Shown here: positions 40,058-49,796 of the stretch, in pieces
How the letters are laid out: the number at the start of each line of letters is the position of its first letter
Numbering within the stretch: position 1 is the first letter of the stretch
Source of the DNA: Pseudonocardia sp.
Lineage (GTDB): Bacteria; Actinomycetota; Actinomycetes; Mycobacteriales; Pseudonocardiaceae
NCBI RefSeq assembly: GCF_025465255.1
Contig: NZ_JAODNI010000121.1
Span: 62,001 to 126,000 of the forward strand
DNA length: 64,000 bases
Direction: 5' to 3'
Program-made: the position numbers and the translations under genes
The notes under the pieces: model-generated
What the model saw: only the letters and a program-made list of their open reading frames with translations
Told to the model about the DNA's origin: nothing
The model's database searches: none

Positions 40058-43000
40058 GTGTTGCACGTGCACCGGGCCGAACGGGCCGACCGGCTGGCCG
40101 AGGGCCTCGCCGAGGTCCTCGCGGCGCCTCCGGCCGATCCGTTCACCCCGGAGATCGTGGCGGTGCCCGAGAAGGGCGTCGAGCGATGGCTGGGGCAGCG
40201 GCTTGCGGTGCGGCTCGGTGTGGGCAGTGGCTCCGACGGGGTGTGCGCGAACGTCCGGTTCCCCTCGCCCGCGGCCGTCCTCGCGGACGCGGTGGACGCC
40301 GCGACGGGCGTGGACCCGGAGGTCGATCCCTGGCACCCCGCCCGCGCGGTGTGGCCCCTGCTGGAGGTGATCGACGAGGCGGTGACCGGGACGGGGTTCG
40401 CGGCGCTGGCCGCGCACCTCGGCGCGAGCGGCGAAGGCCGCCGGTACGCGGTCGCGCGCAGGCTGTCGGACCTGTTCGCGGGCTATGCGACGCACCGTCC
40501 GGACATGCTGGCGGCCTGGCTGTCGAACCGGGACACCGACGGCGACGCGCCCCTGCCCGAGGACGTGGCATGGCAGGCCGAGCTGTGGCGACGCCTGCGG
40601 GCCCGGATCGGCGCGTTCGGCCCTGCCGAGCGGCTGCTCGACGCGGTCGAGGCGCTCGGCCGTGACCCGGGGCTCGCGGAGCTCCCCGAGCGGATTTCCG
40701 TCTTCGGGCCGACCCGGCTGGCCGCCCAGCACCTCGCCGTCCTGGAGGCGCTGGCCGAGCACCGGGACGTCCACCTCTGGCTGCCGCACCCCTCGCCCGC
40801 GCTGTGGGCCGCCGTCGCGGACCGGGCCGCCGGGCCCCCACCCCGGCGCGCGACCGACGAGACCGCCGAGAAGGTCGCGCACCCGCTGCTGCGCTCGCTG
40901 GGCCGTGACGTCCGGGAGCTGCAGCTCCGGCTGCCCGTCGCTGAGCAGCACCACCACGACGCCGCCCTCCCCGAGCCCCGCACGCTGCTGGAACGCCTCC
41001 AGGCGGACCTCCGACGGGACGCGCTCCCGGCCGAGCCGCCGCTGCTGGACCCGGCGGACCGCAGCGTCCAGGTACACGCCTGCCACGGGCCGGACCGGCA
41101 GGTCGAGGTGCTCCGCGAGGTCGTGCTCGGGCTGCTCGAGGCGGACCCCACCCTCGAACCGCGGGACGTGATCGTCATGTGCCCGGACATCGAGGCGTTC
41201 GCCCCGCTGATCTCGGCGTCCTTCGGGCTCACCGGCGAGGGGGCGCCCGCGGACGTCCACCCCGGGCACGCCCTGCGCGTCCGGCTCGCGGACCGCGCCC
41301 TGCGGCAGGCGAACCCGCTGCTCGGCACGGTCTCCGCGCTCCTGGAGCTGGCCGACGCCCGGGTCTCCGCCTCGCAGGTGCTGGACCTGGTCGGCTCCTC
41401 CCCCGTCCGCCGGCGCTTCCGGCTCGACGACGACGCGTTGGACCGGATCGGCGAGCTCGTCGTCCGGGCCGGGGTGCGGTGGGGCCTCGACGGCGAGCAC
41501 CGGCGCCCGTACCGGCTGGACGGGTTCCCGCAGAACACCTGGTCGGCCGGCCTGGACCGGATGCTGCTCGGGGTCGCGATGGCCGAGACACCCGGCGAGC
41601 AGGGCTGGCTCGGCACGGCGCTCCCGCTCGACGACGTGGACTCCTCGGACGTCGATCTCGTCGGCGGGCTCGCTGAGATACTGGACCGGTTGCGCACCGC
41701 ACTGGAGTCCCTCACCGGGCCGCAGCCGCTCACGGCCTGGGCGGACGCGCTGCTCGACGGTCTGTCCGCGCTCACCGGCACCGCGCCGTCGGACGCCTGG
41801 CAGGACGCGCAGGCCCGCGCCGAGCTGGCGGACGTCGTCCGCTCCGCCGGGCCCCAGGCCGGGACCGTGCCCCTCACCCTCGCCGACGTGCGCGGGCTGC
41901 TCGCCGACCGGCTCCGCGGCCGGCCCAGCCGGGCGAACTTCCGGACCGGCACACTGACCGTCGCGACGCTGGTGCCGATGCGCTCGGTGCCGCACCGCGT
42001 CGTCTGCCTGCTCGGCCTCGACGACGGCGTGTTCCCCCGCACCGGCACCCCGGACGGGGACGACGTGCTGGCCCGGGACCCGCGCGTCGGCGAGCGGGAC
42101 CCGCGCAGCGAGGACCGCCAGCTCCTGCTCGACGCGCTGACCGCAGCCACCGAGCACCTGGTGGTCGTGGCGTCCGGGGCGGACGAGCGGTCCGGCGCCC
42201 GGCGGCCGGCGGCGGTACCGCTGGGCGAGCTGCTGGACGCCGTCGACGTCTCCGTCCGGACCGCGGACGGCACGCCCGCGCGGGAGGCGATCACCGTGCG
42301 GCACCCGTTGCAGCCGTTCGATCCGCGGAACTTCGTGGGCTCGCCCCCCTTCAGCTTCGACCGGGCCTCCCTGGCCGGGGCCCGGGCCTCGGCCACCGAG
42401 CGCCGGCCCGCGCCGCCGTTCCTGGCCGAGCCGTTGCCCGCCCCCGCGGAGGACCCGGCCGAGTCCGGTGTCGTCGAGCTGGACGATCTCGTGCGGTTCG
42501 TCGAGCATCCGGTGAAGGCGTTCCTGCGGCAGCGCGTCGGGATGGTGTTGCGGTCGGAGGACGACGCGTCCGGCGACGCCCTGCCGGTGGACCTGGACGG
42601 GCTCGGCAAGTGGGCCGTCGGGGACCGGCTGCTCCGGGACCGCCTCGCCGGCGCGGAACTGGAGCGCTGCACGCAGGCCGAGTGGCGGCGCGGCGAGCTG
42701 CCGCCCGGCTCGCTGGGCCGCGCCGTGCTGGAGAAGGTGACCTCGGACGTCGAACCGCTGGTGGCGGCGTCGGCGGAGCTTCGCGGGTCGGCCGAGCCGG
42801 TGTCGCGTGACGTGGCTGCGCTGGCCCCGGTGGACGGATGCGGGGACGTGCGGGTGGTCGGGACGGTCGCCGGGCTGCACGGGCGCACGATCGTCCGCGT
42901 CGAGTACTCCCGGCTCGGCCCGAAGCACCGGCTGCGGGCCTGGGCCCAGCTGCTCGCGCTCACCGTGACCCACCCGGAGGTCCAGTGGCGGGCGGTGACG

Positions 43001-43384
43001 CTCGGCCGCGGCCGGGGCGGCGGGGCGCAACGGTCGACGATCGGGCCCGTCCCCCCGGAGGCGGCCGCCGCGGCGCTGGCCGAACTCGTCGCCCTGCACC
43101 GGGAGGGCCTGCGGGAACCCCTGCCGCTGCCCACCCCGTGTGCCGCGGCCTACGCGAGCGCCCGGATCCGTGGGGCGGCGCCGCGGGACGCGGCCGCCTC
43201 GGCGGAACGGGACTGGAGCCCGTTCGAGTGTGAGGACGAGGCCCACCTGACGGTGCTCGGTGCGAAGGCGCCGTTCGAGGCGATCCTCGCCGCGCCGGGC
43301 ACACACGAACCGACCCGCTTCGGAGACCTGGCGATGCGCCTCTGGACCCCGTTGATCGACGCCGAGACCCTGGACGTCCCGTGA
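40058..43384 (+). CDS. recC: Exodeoxyribonuclease V gamma subunit RecC
   Basis: A 1108-residue RecC. Signs: VLHVHRAERADRLAEGLAEV, VPEKGVERWLGQRLAV, HRPDMLAAWLSNRD, SDLFAGYATHRP, RFPSPAAVLADA, PLLRSLGRDVRELQL, VQVHACHGPDRQVEVL, EPRDVIVMCPDIEAFAPLI and LTVATLVPMRSVPHRVVCLL. RecC is the inactive helicase-fold scaffold that splits the strands and recognises Chi. GTG 40058 sits 7 nt after TAGGTT, a TANNNT -10 box, so the mRNA is probably leaderless. The stop overlaps the recB GTG by 4 bp. The position as first gene of recC-recB-recD fits most RecBCD operons. Confidence 0.93.
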   Translation: MLHVHRAERADRLAEGLAEVLAAPPADPFTPEIVAVPEKGVERWLGQRLAVRLGVGSGSDGVCANVRFPSPAAVLADAVDAATGVDPEVDPWHPARAVWPLLEVIDEAVTGTGFAALAAHLGASGEGRRYAVARRLSDLFAGYATHRPDMLAAWLSNRDTDGDAPLPEDVAWQAELWRRLRARIGAFGPAERLLDAVEALGRDPGLAELPERISVFGPTRLAAQHLAVLEALAEHRDVHLWLPHPSPALWAAVADRAAGPPPRRATDETAEKVAHPLLRSLGRDVRELQLRLPVAEQHHHDAALPEPRTLLERLQADLRRDALPAEPPLLDPADRSVQVHACHGPDRQVEVLREVVLGLLEADPTLEPRDVIVMCPDIEAFAPLISASFGLTGEGAPADVHPGHALRVRLADRALRQANPLLGTVSALLELADARVSASQVLDLVGSSPVRRRFRLDDDALDRIGELVVRAGVRWGLDGEHRRPYRLDGFPQNTWSAGLDRMLLGVAMAETPGEQGWLGTALPLDDVDSSDVDLVGGLAEILDRLRTALESLTGPQPLTAWADALLDGLSALTGTAPSDAWQDAQARAELADVVRSAGPQAGTVPLTLADVRGLLADRLRGRPSRANFRTGTLTVATLVPMRSVPHRVVCLLGLDDGVFPRTGTPDGDDVLARDPRVGERDPRSEDRQLLLDALTAATEHLVVVASGADERSGARRPAAVPLGELLDAVDVSVRTADGTPAREAITVRHPLQPFDPRNFVGSPPFSFDRASLAGARASATERRPAPPFLAEPLPAPAEDPAESGVVELDDLVRFVEHPVKAFLRQRVGMVLRSEDDASGDALPVDLDGLGKWAVGDRLLRDRLAGAELERCTQAEWRRGELPPGSLGRAVLEKVTSDVEPLVAASAELRGSAEPVSRDVAALAPVDGCGDVRVVGTVAGLHGRTIVRVEYSRLGPKHRLRAWAQLLALTVTHPEVQWRAVTLGRGRGGGAQRSTIGPVPPEAAAAALAELVALHREGLREPLPLPTPCAAAYASARIRGAAPRDAAASAERDWSPFECEDEAHLTVLGAKAPFEAILAAPGTHEPTRFGDLAMRLWTPLIDAETLDVP

Positions 43385-46300
43385 GCACGACGACGGGGGC
43401 CCAGGCCCTGCTGATGCCGGAGGACTTCCGGGTCGACGGGCGGCTGCCCGAGGGCACGACGGTCCTCGAGGCGAGCGCCGGGACGGGCAAGACCTTCACC
43501 ATCGCCGCCCTGGCCACCCGCTACGTCGCCGAGGGCCTCGCCGAGCTGCCCGAGCTGATGCTCGTCACCTTCGGCCGGGAGGCCACCCAGGAGCTGCGCG
43601 AACGCGTCCGGGAACGGCTGCTGACCACCGAACGGGGGTTGGCGTCCGGCGGGCCGAGTGGCGACCCGGTGATCCGGCTGCTCGCGGACGCGCCCGCCGA
43701 GGAGGTCGCGCGGCGCCGGTCCCGGTTGCGGCTCGCGCTCGCCCACTTCGACGCGGCCACCATCGCCACGACCCACCAGTTCTGCCAGCAGATGCTCGCC
43801 GGGCTGGGCGTGGCCGGGGACAGCGACCCGGATGCGGAGTTCGTCGAGCACGTGGACGACCTGGTCACCGAGGTCGTCGACGACTTCTACGTGCGCAAGT
43901 ACGCCGCGCCCTCGGCCGGGAGGCCGGACCTGACCCGGGACGAGGCCCTCACCCTCGCCCGGCACGCGGTCGGGGACCCGCAGGCCCGGCTCGAACCGCG
44001 GGACGCGGCTTCTGGCTCGATCGCCGCGGTCCGGCGCAGCTTCGCCCAGGCGATCCGGGACGAGGTGGACCGGCGCAAGCGCCGCCGCCGTCTCTTCAGC
44101 TACGACGACATGCTCACCCGGCTCGCGGACGCGCTGCGGGACCCGGTGCGCGGCGCGGCGGCCCGGCAACGGCTGCGGGACCGGTACCGCGTGGTGCTGG
44201 TGGACGAGTTCCAGGACACGGACCCGATCCAGTGGGAGATCCTGCAGCGCGCGTTCCACGGACACGTGACGCTCGTGCTCATCGGGGACCCCAAGCAGGC
44301 GATCTACGCGTTCCGGGGCGCTGACGTCGTCTCGTACCTGGAGGCGGCCGGCGAGGCCGGGAAGACGGCCACGCTCGGGAAGAACTTCCGCAGCGACGAG
44401 GCCCTGCTGCGCGCGCTGGAGGGCGTGCTCGGGCAGGCCGCCCTGGGGAGCGACAAGATCGTCGTCCGGCCGGTGGAGGCGCGGCACACCGGGCGCCGGC
44501 TGGCCGGTGCCCCGTCGGACGCGCCGTTCCGGCTGCGGGTCGTGGACCGGGACCGGCTCGAGCCGCTGACCGGCCGGAACCTGGGCCGGGCGCCGAAGGC
44601 CCGCGAGGTCGTCGCGGCGGACGTGGCGGCGGACGTCGCCGCACTGCTCGCGTCGCCCGCGACGGTCTCCGAGCTCGCCCATGAACCGACAGGAAACCGT
44701 AGGCGAGTCCGCGCGGGGGACGTCGCCGTGCTCGTCCGCACGAACGCCCAGGGCGTGCTGATCCGGGAGGCCTGCGCCGCGGCCGCGGTGCCCGCGGTCC
44801 TCGCCGGCACCACCAGCGTCTTCACCACCGCGGCCGCGGCGGAATGGCGCACGCTCCTGGAGGCCGTCGAGCAGCCGCAGCGCACCACCCGCCTGCGCGC
44901 GGCGGCGCTGACCTGCTTCGTCGGGCACACCGTGGCGGAGCTGTGCGGGCCGGACTCCGACACGCTGGTCGACGAGCTGGGCACCGACCTGCGCGCCTGG
45001 CACACCGTGCTGACCGAACGGGGTGTCGCGGCGCTGCTGGAGGCCGTCACGACCCGCACCGGGCTGCCCGCACGGCTGCTGGGGCTCACGGACGGCGAGC
45101 GGCGGCTCACCGACGTCCGGCACATCGGTCAGGTCCTGCACCGGGCCGCCCTGGAGCGTCGCCTCGGGCCGTCCGCGCTGGTCGAGTGGCTGCGGCAGCG
45201 GATCGCCGAGGCCGCGCGGGACACCGCGGGCGAGCGGGGCCGGCGGCTGGAGTCGGACGCGGACGCCGTCCAGGTCGTCACCGTGCACCGCAGCAAGGGG
45301 CTGGAGTTCCCGGTCGTCTACGTCCCGTTCGGCTGGGACCGCTGGGTGCCCGATCCCGATCTCCTGCTCTTCCACGACGCCGACGGCGCGCGCGTCCTGG
45401 ACGTCGGCGGCCCGCGCGGCCCGGAGCGCGGCCCGCGGATCGAGGCGCACCAGGCGGAGGAGGCCGGCGAGGACCTGCGGCTGCTCTACGTCGCACTGAC
45501 CCGGGCCTGCTGCCAGGTCGTCGCGTGGTGGGCGCCCACGACCACCACCCAGGCCTCGGCGTTGCACCGGCTCCTGGTCGGGCGGCCGGCGCCGGGCGAG
45601 AACCCGGCACCGACGTACAAGGTGCCGCAGGACGCGTCGGCGTTGCAGCTGTTCCGCGCGCTGGAGCCGTACGGCGTGGCCGTCGAGCCGCTGGCGGACC
45701 GGGACCCGGCCCCGCCCGCGCCGGCTGACGGACCGCCGCCCGGGCTCGCCGTGGCGAGGTTCGACCGCGCGCTGGACACCGCCTGGCGGCGGACCTCCTA
45801 CAGCGCCCTGACCGCGGACGCCCACGCCTCGCACGCCGGCGCGGACGCCACCCCGGAGCCGTCGGCCCCCGGGGTCGGCACCGAACCGGAGACCACCGGC
45901 AAGGACGACGAGGCCGAGGTCCCGCTCCCGGACGTGAGCAGCAGCCTCGGCGCGGACGTGCCGTCCCCGATGGCCGACCTCCCGCTCGGCACCGGTTTCG
46001 GCACGCTGGTGCACGCGGTCTTCGAGACCACGGACACCACCGCCCCGGACCTGGAGGCCGAGCTGCGACTGCGCAGCCGCGAGCAGCTGGCCCGCCAGCC
46101 CGCGGACGTCGACCCCGACGCGCTGGCCGCCGCACTGGTGCCGGTCGTCGAGACCCCGCTCGGGCCGCTCACCGGGGGCCGGTCGCTGCGCGCGATCGCG
46201 CCGGCGGACCGGCTCGCCGAGCTGGACTTCGAGATGCCGCTCGCCGGGGGGGACGTCCCGTCGGGCCGGGTCGTGCTGGGGGACCTCGCTCCGGTGCTGC

Positions 46301-46869
46301 GCCGGCATCTCGCCGCCGACGACCCGCTGGCGCGCTACCCGGACCTGCTGGCCTCCCCCGGGCTCGCCGGACAGCCGCTGCGCGGGTACCTCACCGGCAG
46401 CATCGACGCCGTGCTGCGGGTCGACGGCAGGTTCCTGGTCGTCGACTACAAGACGAACTGGCTGGGCCCGTCCGGTCCGTCGGGCCGGGAGCCGTTGACG
46501 GCCGCGCACTACGCACCGCCGGTGCTGGCCGAGGCGATGATGGCCGCGCACTACCCGTTGCAGGCGCTGCTCTACGGGGTCGCGCTGCACCGGTTCCTGC
46601 GCTGGCGGCTCCGTGGCTACGAGCCCGACGAGCACCTGGGCGGAATGCTCTACCTCTTCCTGCGCGGGATGTGCGGGCCCGGGACGCCACAGGTCGAGGG
46701 AACGCCGTGCGGGGTGTTCGCCTGGAAGCCGCCGGGGGCCTTGATCGCGGAGCTGTCGGACCTGCTCGACGGTGGGGCGCGGCGGGCCGCGCGGCCGACG
46801 CCGCCCGCGCAGCAACCGGCATCCCCCGACGAACCTCCCCTCTTCGACCTGGACGGGGGCACCCCGTGA
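43381..46869 (+). CDS. recB: Exodeoxyribonuclease V beta subunit RecB
   Basis: A 1162-residue UvrD-like helicase plus nuclease. Motifs: Walker A EASAGTGKTFTIAAL (about residues 30-44), THQFCQQMLAGLGV, DEExx box VLVDEFQDTDPIQW, GDPKQAIYAFRGAD, VVTVHRSKGLEFPVVY. The RecB-type nuclease core is FLVVDYKTNWLG near the C-terminus, with GTLVHAVFE upstream as the first metal-ligand motif. It is the 3'-5' helicase and sole nuclease of the complex. GTG 43381 overlaps the recC stop, and the stop overlaps the recD GTG. Several acidic/Ala-rich insertions (about residues 810-860) precede the nuclease domain. Confidence 0.95.
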   Translation: MSTTTGAQALLMPEDFRVDGRLPEGTTVLEASAGTGKTFTIAALATRYVAEGLAELPELMLVTFGREATQELRERVRERLLTTERGLASGGPSGDPVIRLLADAPAEEVARRRSRLRLALAHFDAATIATTHQFCQQMLAGLGVAGDSDPDAEFVEHVDDLVTEVVDDFYVRKYAAPSAGRPDLTRDEALTLARHAVGDPQARLEPRDAASGSIAAVRRSFAQAIRDEVDRRKRRRRLFSYDDMLTRLADALRDPVRGAAARQRLRDRYRVVLVDEFQDTDPIQWEILQRAFHGHVTLVLIGDPKQAIYAFRGADVVSYLEAAGEAGKTATLGKNFRSDEALLRALEGVLGQAALGSDKIVVRPVEARHTGRRLAGAPSDAPFRLRVVDRDRLEPLTGRNLGRAPKAREVVAADVAADVAALLASPATVSELAHEPTGNRRRVRAGDVAVLVRTNAQGVLIREACAAAAVPAVLAGTTSVFTTAAAAEWRTLLEAVEQPQRTTRLRAAALTCFVGHTVAELCGPDSDTLVDELGTDLRAWHTVLTERGVAALLEAVTTRTGLPARLLGLTDGERRLTDVRHIGQVLHRAALERRLGPSALVEWLRQRIAEAARDTAGERGRRLESDADAVQVVTVHRSKGLEFPVVYVPFGWDRWVPDPDLLLFHDADGARVLDVGGPRGPERGPRIEAHQAEEAGEDLRLLYVALTRACCQVVAWWAPTTTTQASALHRLLVGRPAPGENPAPTYKVPQDASALQLFRALEPYGVAVEPLADRDPAPPAPADGPPPGLAVARFDRALDTAWRRTSYSALTADAHASHAGADATPEPSAPGVGTEPETTGKDDEAEVPLPDVSSSLGADVPSPMADLPLGTGFGTLVHAVFETTDTTAPDLEAELRLRSREQLARQPADVDPDALAAALVPVVETPLGPLTGGRSLRAIAPADRLAELDFEMPLAGGDVPSGRVVLGDLAPVLRRHLAADDPLARYPDLLASPGLAGQPLRGYLTGSIDAVLRVDGRFLVVDYKTNWLGPSGPSGREPLTAAHYAPPVLAEAMMAAHYPLQALLYGVALHRFLRWRLRGYEPDEHLGGMLYLFLRGMCGPGTPQVEGTPCGVFAWKPPGALIAELSDLLDGGARRAARPTPPAQQPASPDEPPLFDLDGGTP

Positions 46870-48797
46870 GCGTGACGGCCGCCGCGACCGCTCCGGAGCG
46901 CGATCCCTTCGACCTCCGCACCGCCCGCTCCGCCACCGGCCTGCTCGCCGTCTTCAACACCGCCGGCGTCCTGACCGCCGCGGACGTGCACGTCGCCACC
47001 CGGCTGGGCCGCCTCGGCGGGGACCCGGCCGGCGAGCCCGAGGAGGTGCTGCTCGCGGTCGCGCTCACCGTCCGGGCGATCCGGCACGGCTCCGTCTGCG
47101 TCGCGCTCGCGGAGATCGGCCACACCGTCCTGGGCGAGGGCGAGGAGCTCGTCGACGTCTCGGAGCTGCCCTGGCCCGAGCCCGGCCCCTGGATCGCCGC
47201 CGTGCGGGACTCCCCGCTGGTCGGGCTCGGGACCGCGCCGGGGACCGGACGCCCGCTGCGCTGGGTCGGCCCGGACGACGGCGGCGCCGGCCTCCTCTAC
47301 CTCGACCGCTACTGGGCCGAGGAGGAGCTCGTCCGCCGCGAGCTGCGGGAACGCTCCAGCACCGGGCAGCCGGACGTCGACCTCGCGCAGCTCCGACGAG
47401 GCCTGGATCGGCTCTTCGGAACCGCACCCGAGGACCTCCAGCGCCTCGCCGCCGCGGTCGCCGCGCTCCGCCGGGTCACCGTCCTCGCCGGCGGCCCCGG
47501 CACGGGCAAGACCACCACCGTCGCCAAGCTCCTCGCGCTGCTCCACGACCTGCACGGGGACGTGGCGACGCCGCTGCGGGTCGCCCTCGCCGCCCCCACG
47601 GGCAAGGCCGCGGCCCGGCTGGGCGAGGCCGTCGCCGAGCACACCGGGAAGCTGCCCGAGGCGGACCGGGCCCGGGTCGGGGCGCTCACCGCGTCGACGA
47701 TCCACCGGCTGCTCGGGCGGCGCCCCGGCTCGTCGAGCCGCTTCCGGCACGACCGGCTCAACCGGCTCCCGCACGACGTCGTGGTGGTCGACGAGACCTC
47801 CATGGTCTCGCTGACCTTGATGGCGCGACTGCTCGAGGCGGTCCGGCCGGACGCCCGGCTCGTCCTCGTCGGGGACCCGGACCAGCTCGCGTCGGTCGAG
47901 GCCGGGGCCGTCCTCGGCGATCTCGCGCGGGCCGCCGGCACACCGGAACCCGGGCTGGACGAGCAGCTCCGCGAGGTCGGGGCGCTCGGGGCGGACGCGC
48001 GACCGGTGGTGCACGGCGTCGTCACGCTCTCCCGCACCTGGCGCTTCGACGGCGCCATCGCCGCGTTCGCCCGGGCCGTCCAGGCCGGGGACGCGGACGC
48101 CGCGATCGGGCACCTGCGCGCCGGGGACCCCGACCTGCTGTTCGTCGAGGCGGACCTGGAGCAGCGGGACCCGGCGGGGCTGGACGGGCTGCACGCGGAC
48201 GTCGTCGCCGCGGCGAGCGGGCTGATCGACGCGGCGCGGGCCGGACGGGCGGCTCAGGCGCTGGAACGGCTCGAGGAGCACCGGCTGCTCTGCGCCCACC
48301 GGCGCGGCCCCTACGGGGTGAACCGGTGGGGGGCGGAGGTCGAGCGCTGGCTGGGCGCGGCCGTCCCCGGGTTCGATGACGTCCCGGGAGCCGGACGGGG
48401 ACCCTGGTACCCGGGGCGGCCCCTGCTCGTCACCACGAACGACTACGACCTGGGGCTGTACAACGGGGACACCGGGGTGGTCGTGCGCGACGGGGAGGGC
48501 GTCCGGGCCGTGTTCGGCCGGCCCACCGCCCCGCAGTCCTACGCGCCCGCCCGGCTCGCCGGAGTCCAGACCGTGCACGCGATGACCGTCCACCGCAGCC
48601 AGGGCAGCCAGTTCACCCGGGTCAGTGTGGTGCTGCCGCCGCCCGAGTCCCCGCTGCTCACCCGCGAACTGCTCTACACGGGGGTGACCCGCGCGCGGCG
48701 GACCGTGCGCGTCGTCGGGTCCGAGGACGCGGTTCGGGCGGCGATCGCACGCCCGGTCAGCCGGGCGAGCGGGCTGCGGGACCGCATGGCGGAGTGA
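46866..48797 (+). CDS. recD: Exodeoxyribonuclease V alpha subunit RecD
   Basis: A 643-residue SF1B helicase: Walker A LAGGPGTGKTTTVAKLLALL, LAAPTGKAAARLGEAV, STIHRLLGRRPG, Walker B VVVDETSMVSL, GDPDQLASVEAGAVL, and the C-terminal VHAMTVHRSQGSQFTRVSV, ELLYTGVTRAR. RecD is the fast 5'-3' motor that suppresses RecA loading until Chi is met. GTG 46866 overlaps the recB stop (GTGA). With recC and recB it completes one DNA end-resection enzyme. Confidence 0.95.
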   Translation: MSVTAAATAPERDPFDLRTARSATGLLAVFNTAGVLTAADVHVATRLGRLGGDPAGEPEEVLLAVALTVRAIRHGSVCVALAEIGHTVLGEGEELVDVSELPWPEPGPWIAAVRDSPLVGLGTAPGTGRPLRWVGPDDGGAGLLYLDRYWAEEELVRRELRERSSTGQPDVDLAQLRRGLDRLFGTAPEDLQRLAAAVAALRRVTVLAGGPGTGKTTTVAKLLALLHDLHGDVATPLRVALAAPTGKAAARLGEAVAEHTGKLPEADRARVGALTASTIHRLLGRRPGSSSRFRHDRLNRLPHDVVVVDETSMVSLTLMARLLEAVRPDARLVLVGDPDQLASVEAGAVLGDLARAAGTPEPGLDEQLREVGALGADARPVVHGVVTLSRTWRFDGAIAAFARAVQAGDADAAIGHLRAGDPDLLFVEADLEQRDPAGLDGLHADVVAAASGLIDAARAGRAAQALERLEEHRLLCAHRRGPYGVNRWGAEVERWLGAAVPGFDDVPGAGRGPWYPGRPLLVTTNDYDLGLYNGDTGVVVRDGEGVRAVFGRPTAPQSYAPARLAGVQTVHAMTVHRSQGSQFTRVSVVLPPPESPLLTRELLYTGVTRARRTVRVVGSEDAVRAAIARPVSRASGLRDRMAE

Positions 48798-48891
48798 CCG
48801 CGGCCGCGGCGCACTTTCCGGGAACGGGAGAGGCGCGCGGGCGGACGGCGTGCCACCGTGGAACCGTGATCGTGCAGGTGGAGCGGCTCCC

Positions 48892-49716
48892 GTGCTGACC
48901 GGGCTCCTGTTCGCCGTCTGTGCCATGGTGCTGAACAGCCTCGGCGGTCTCCTCCAATCCGATGCGACCACGCGCACCCGGCCGGGCCGTCCGCTCGCCG
49001 TGCAGCCGCGCTACCTCGCCGGCCTGCTGGTCGACGGCCTCGGCTGGGCCTGCACGGTCGTCGCGCTCCGGCACCTCCCCGTCTTCGCGGTGCAGGCGAT
49101 CCTCGGCGGCGCGATCGCCGTCACCGCCGTCGCCACCCGGATCCTGCACGACACCCGCCTCGGCCTGGCCGAGAAGCTCGCGATCGCCGCATGCCTCGGC
49201 GGCCTCGTCCTGGTCGCGGCCAGCGCGGGCGGGGACCGGCCGGCGAACACGTCCCCGACCGTCGACGTGATCCTGGGCGTCTCCGTCGTCGCGCTGGCGA
49301 TCGCGGGCCGGCTCGTCTGGCACGGCGGCCGCGCCTGGCCGCTGGCCTTCCTCGGCGGCCTGGGCTTCGGTGGGACGGCGCTGGCCGTGCGGTCGCTGCA
49401 CCTACGCCCGGGCGACGAGTTCGACCTGCTGGTCCTCGTGTCCCAGCCCGCGACCTACCTGCTCCTCGCGTTCTGGATCGTCGGCATCACGACCTACTCC
49501 AAGGCCCTCGGGCTGGGCTCGCTCGCCTCGGTGACCGCGGTGTTCGCCGTGACCGAGGTGATCGTCCCCGGGCTGGTCGGTATCGTGCTGCTCGGGGACC
49601 CGGTGCGGCCCGGCTGGGGCGTCCCGCTGGCCGTCGGGCTGCTGGTCGCGGTGACCGGGGTCGTCGTCCTGGCCCGCACCCCGGCCCGGCCGAACCGGGC
49701 CCGGCGGGTGCACTGA
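48892..49716 (+). CDS. DMT/EamA-like multi-pass membrane protein
   Basis: A 274-residue protein with about nine hydrophobic segments. It starts VLTGLLFAVCAMVLNSLGGL and has internal symmetry (YLAGLLVDGLGWACTVVALR; PATYLLLAFWIVGITTYSKA), resembling the drug/metabolite transporter superfamily (EamA-like, NIPA-like). Transport substrate is unknown. GTG 48892 follows GGAG by 8 nt and leads straight into TM1; an in-frame ATG at 48850 has no site. It is 94 bp after recD on the same strand. Confidence 0.78.
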   Translation: MLTGLLFAVCAMVLNSLGGLLQSDATTRTRPGRPLAVQPRYLAGLLVDGLGWACTVVALRHLPVFAVQAILGGAIAVTAVATRILHDTRLGLAEKLAIAACLGGLVLVAASAGGDRPANTSPTVDVILGVSVVALAIAGRLVWHGGRAWPLAFLGGLGFGGTALAVRSLHLRPGDEFDLLVLVSQPATYLLLAFWIVGITTYSKALGLGSLASVTAVFAVTEVIVPGLVGIVLLGDPVRPGWGVPLAVGLLVAVTGVVVLARTPARPNRARRVH

Positions 49717-49796
49717 CCCCGTTACGCTTCTTCGCACACCGGCCGTCACGGACAAACACACTCGTTCCCCTCGGTGCGGGGGTGCAGACTGGGGCG

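Noticed and set aside
38033..43306. 1757-codon minus-strand open frame
   Set aside because: Antisense to recC and the SDR fusion gene; Arg/Gly/Asp-rich with no conserved domain.
43150..46815. 1221-codon minus-strand open frame
   Set aside because: Antisense to recB, whose helicase and nuclease motifs are complete.
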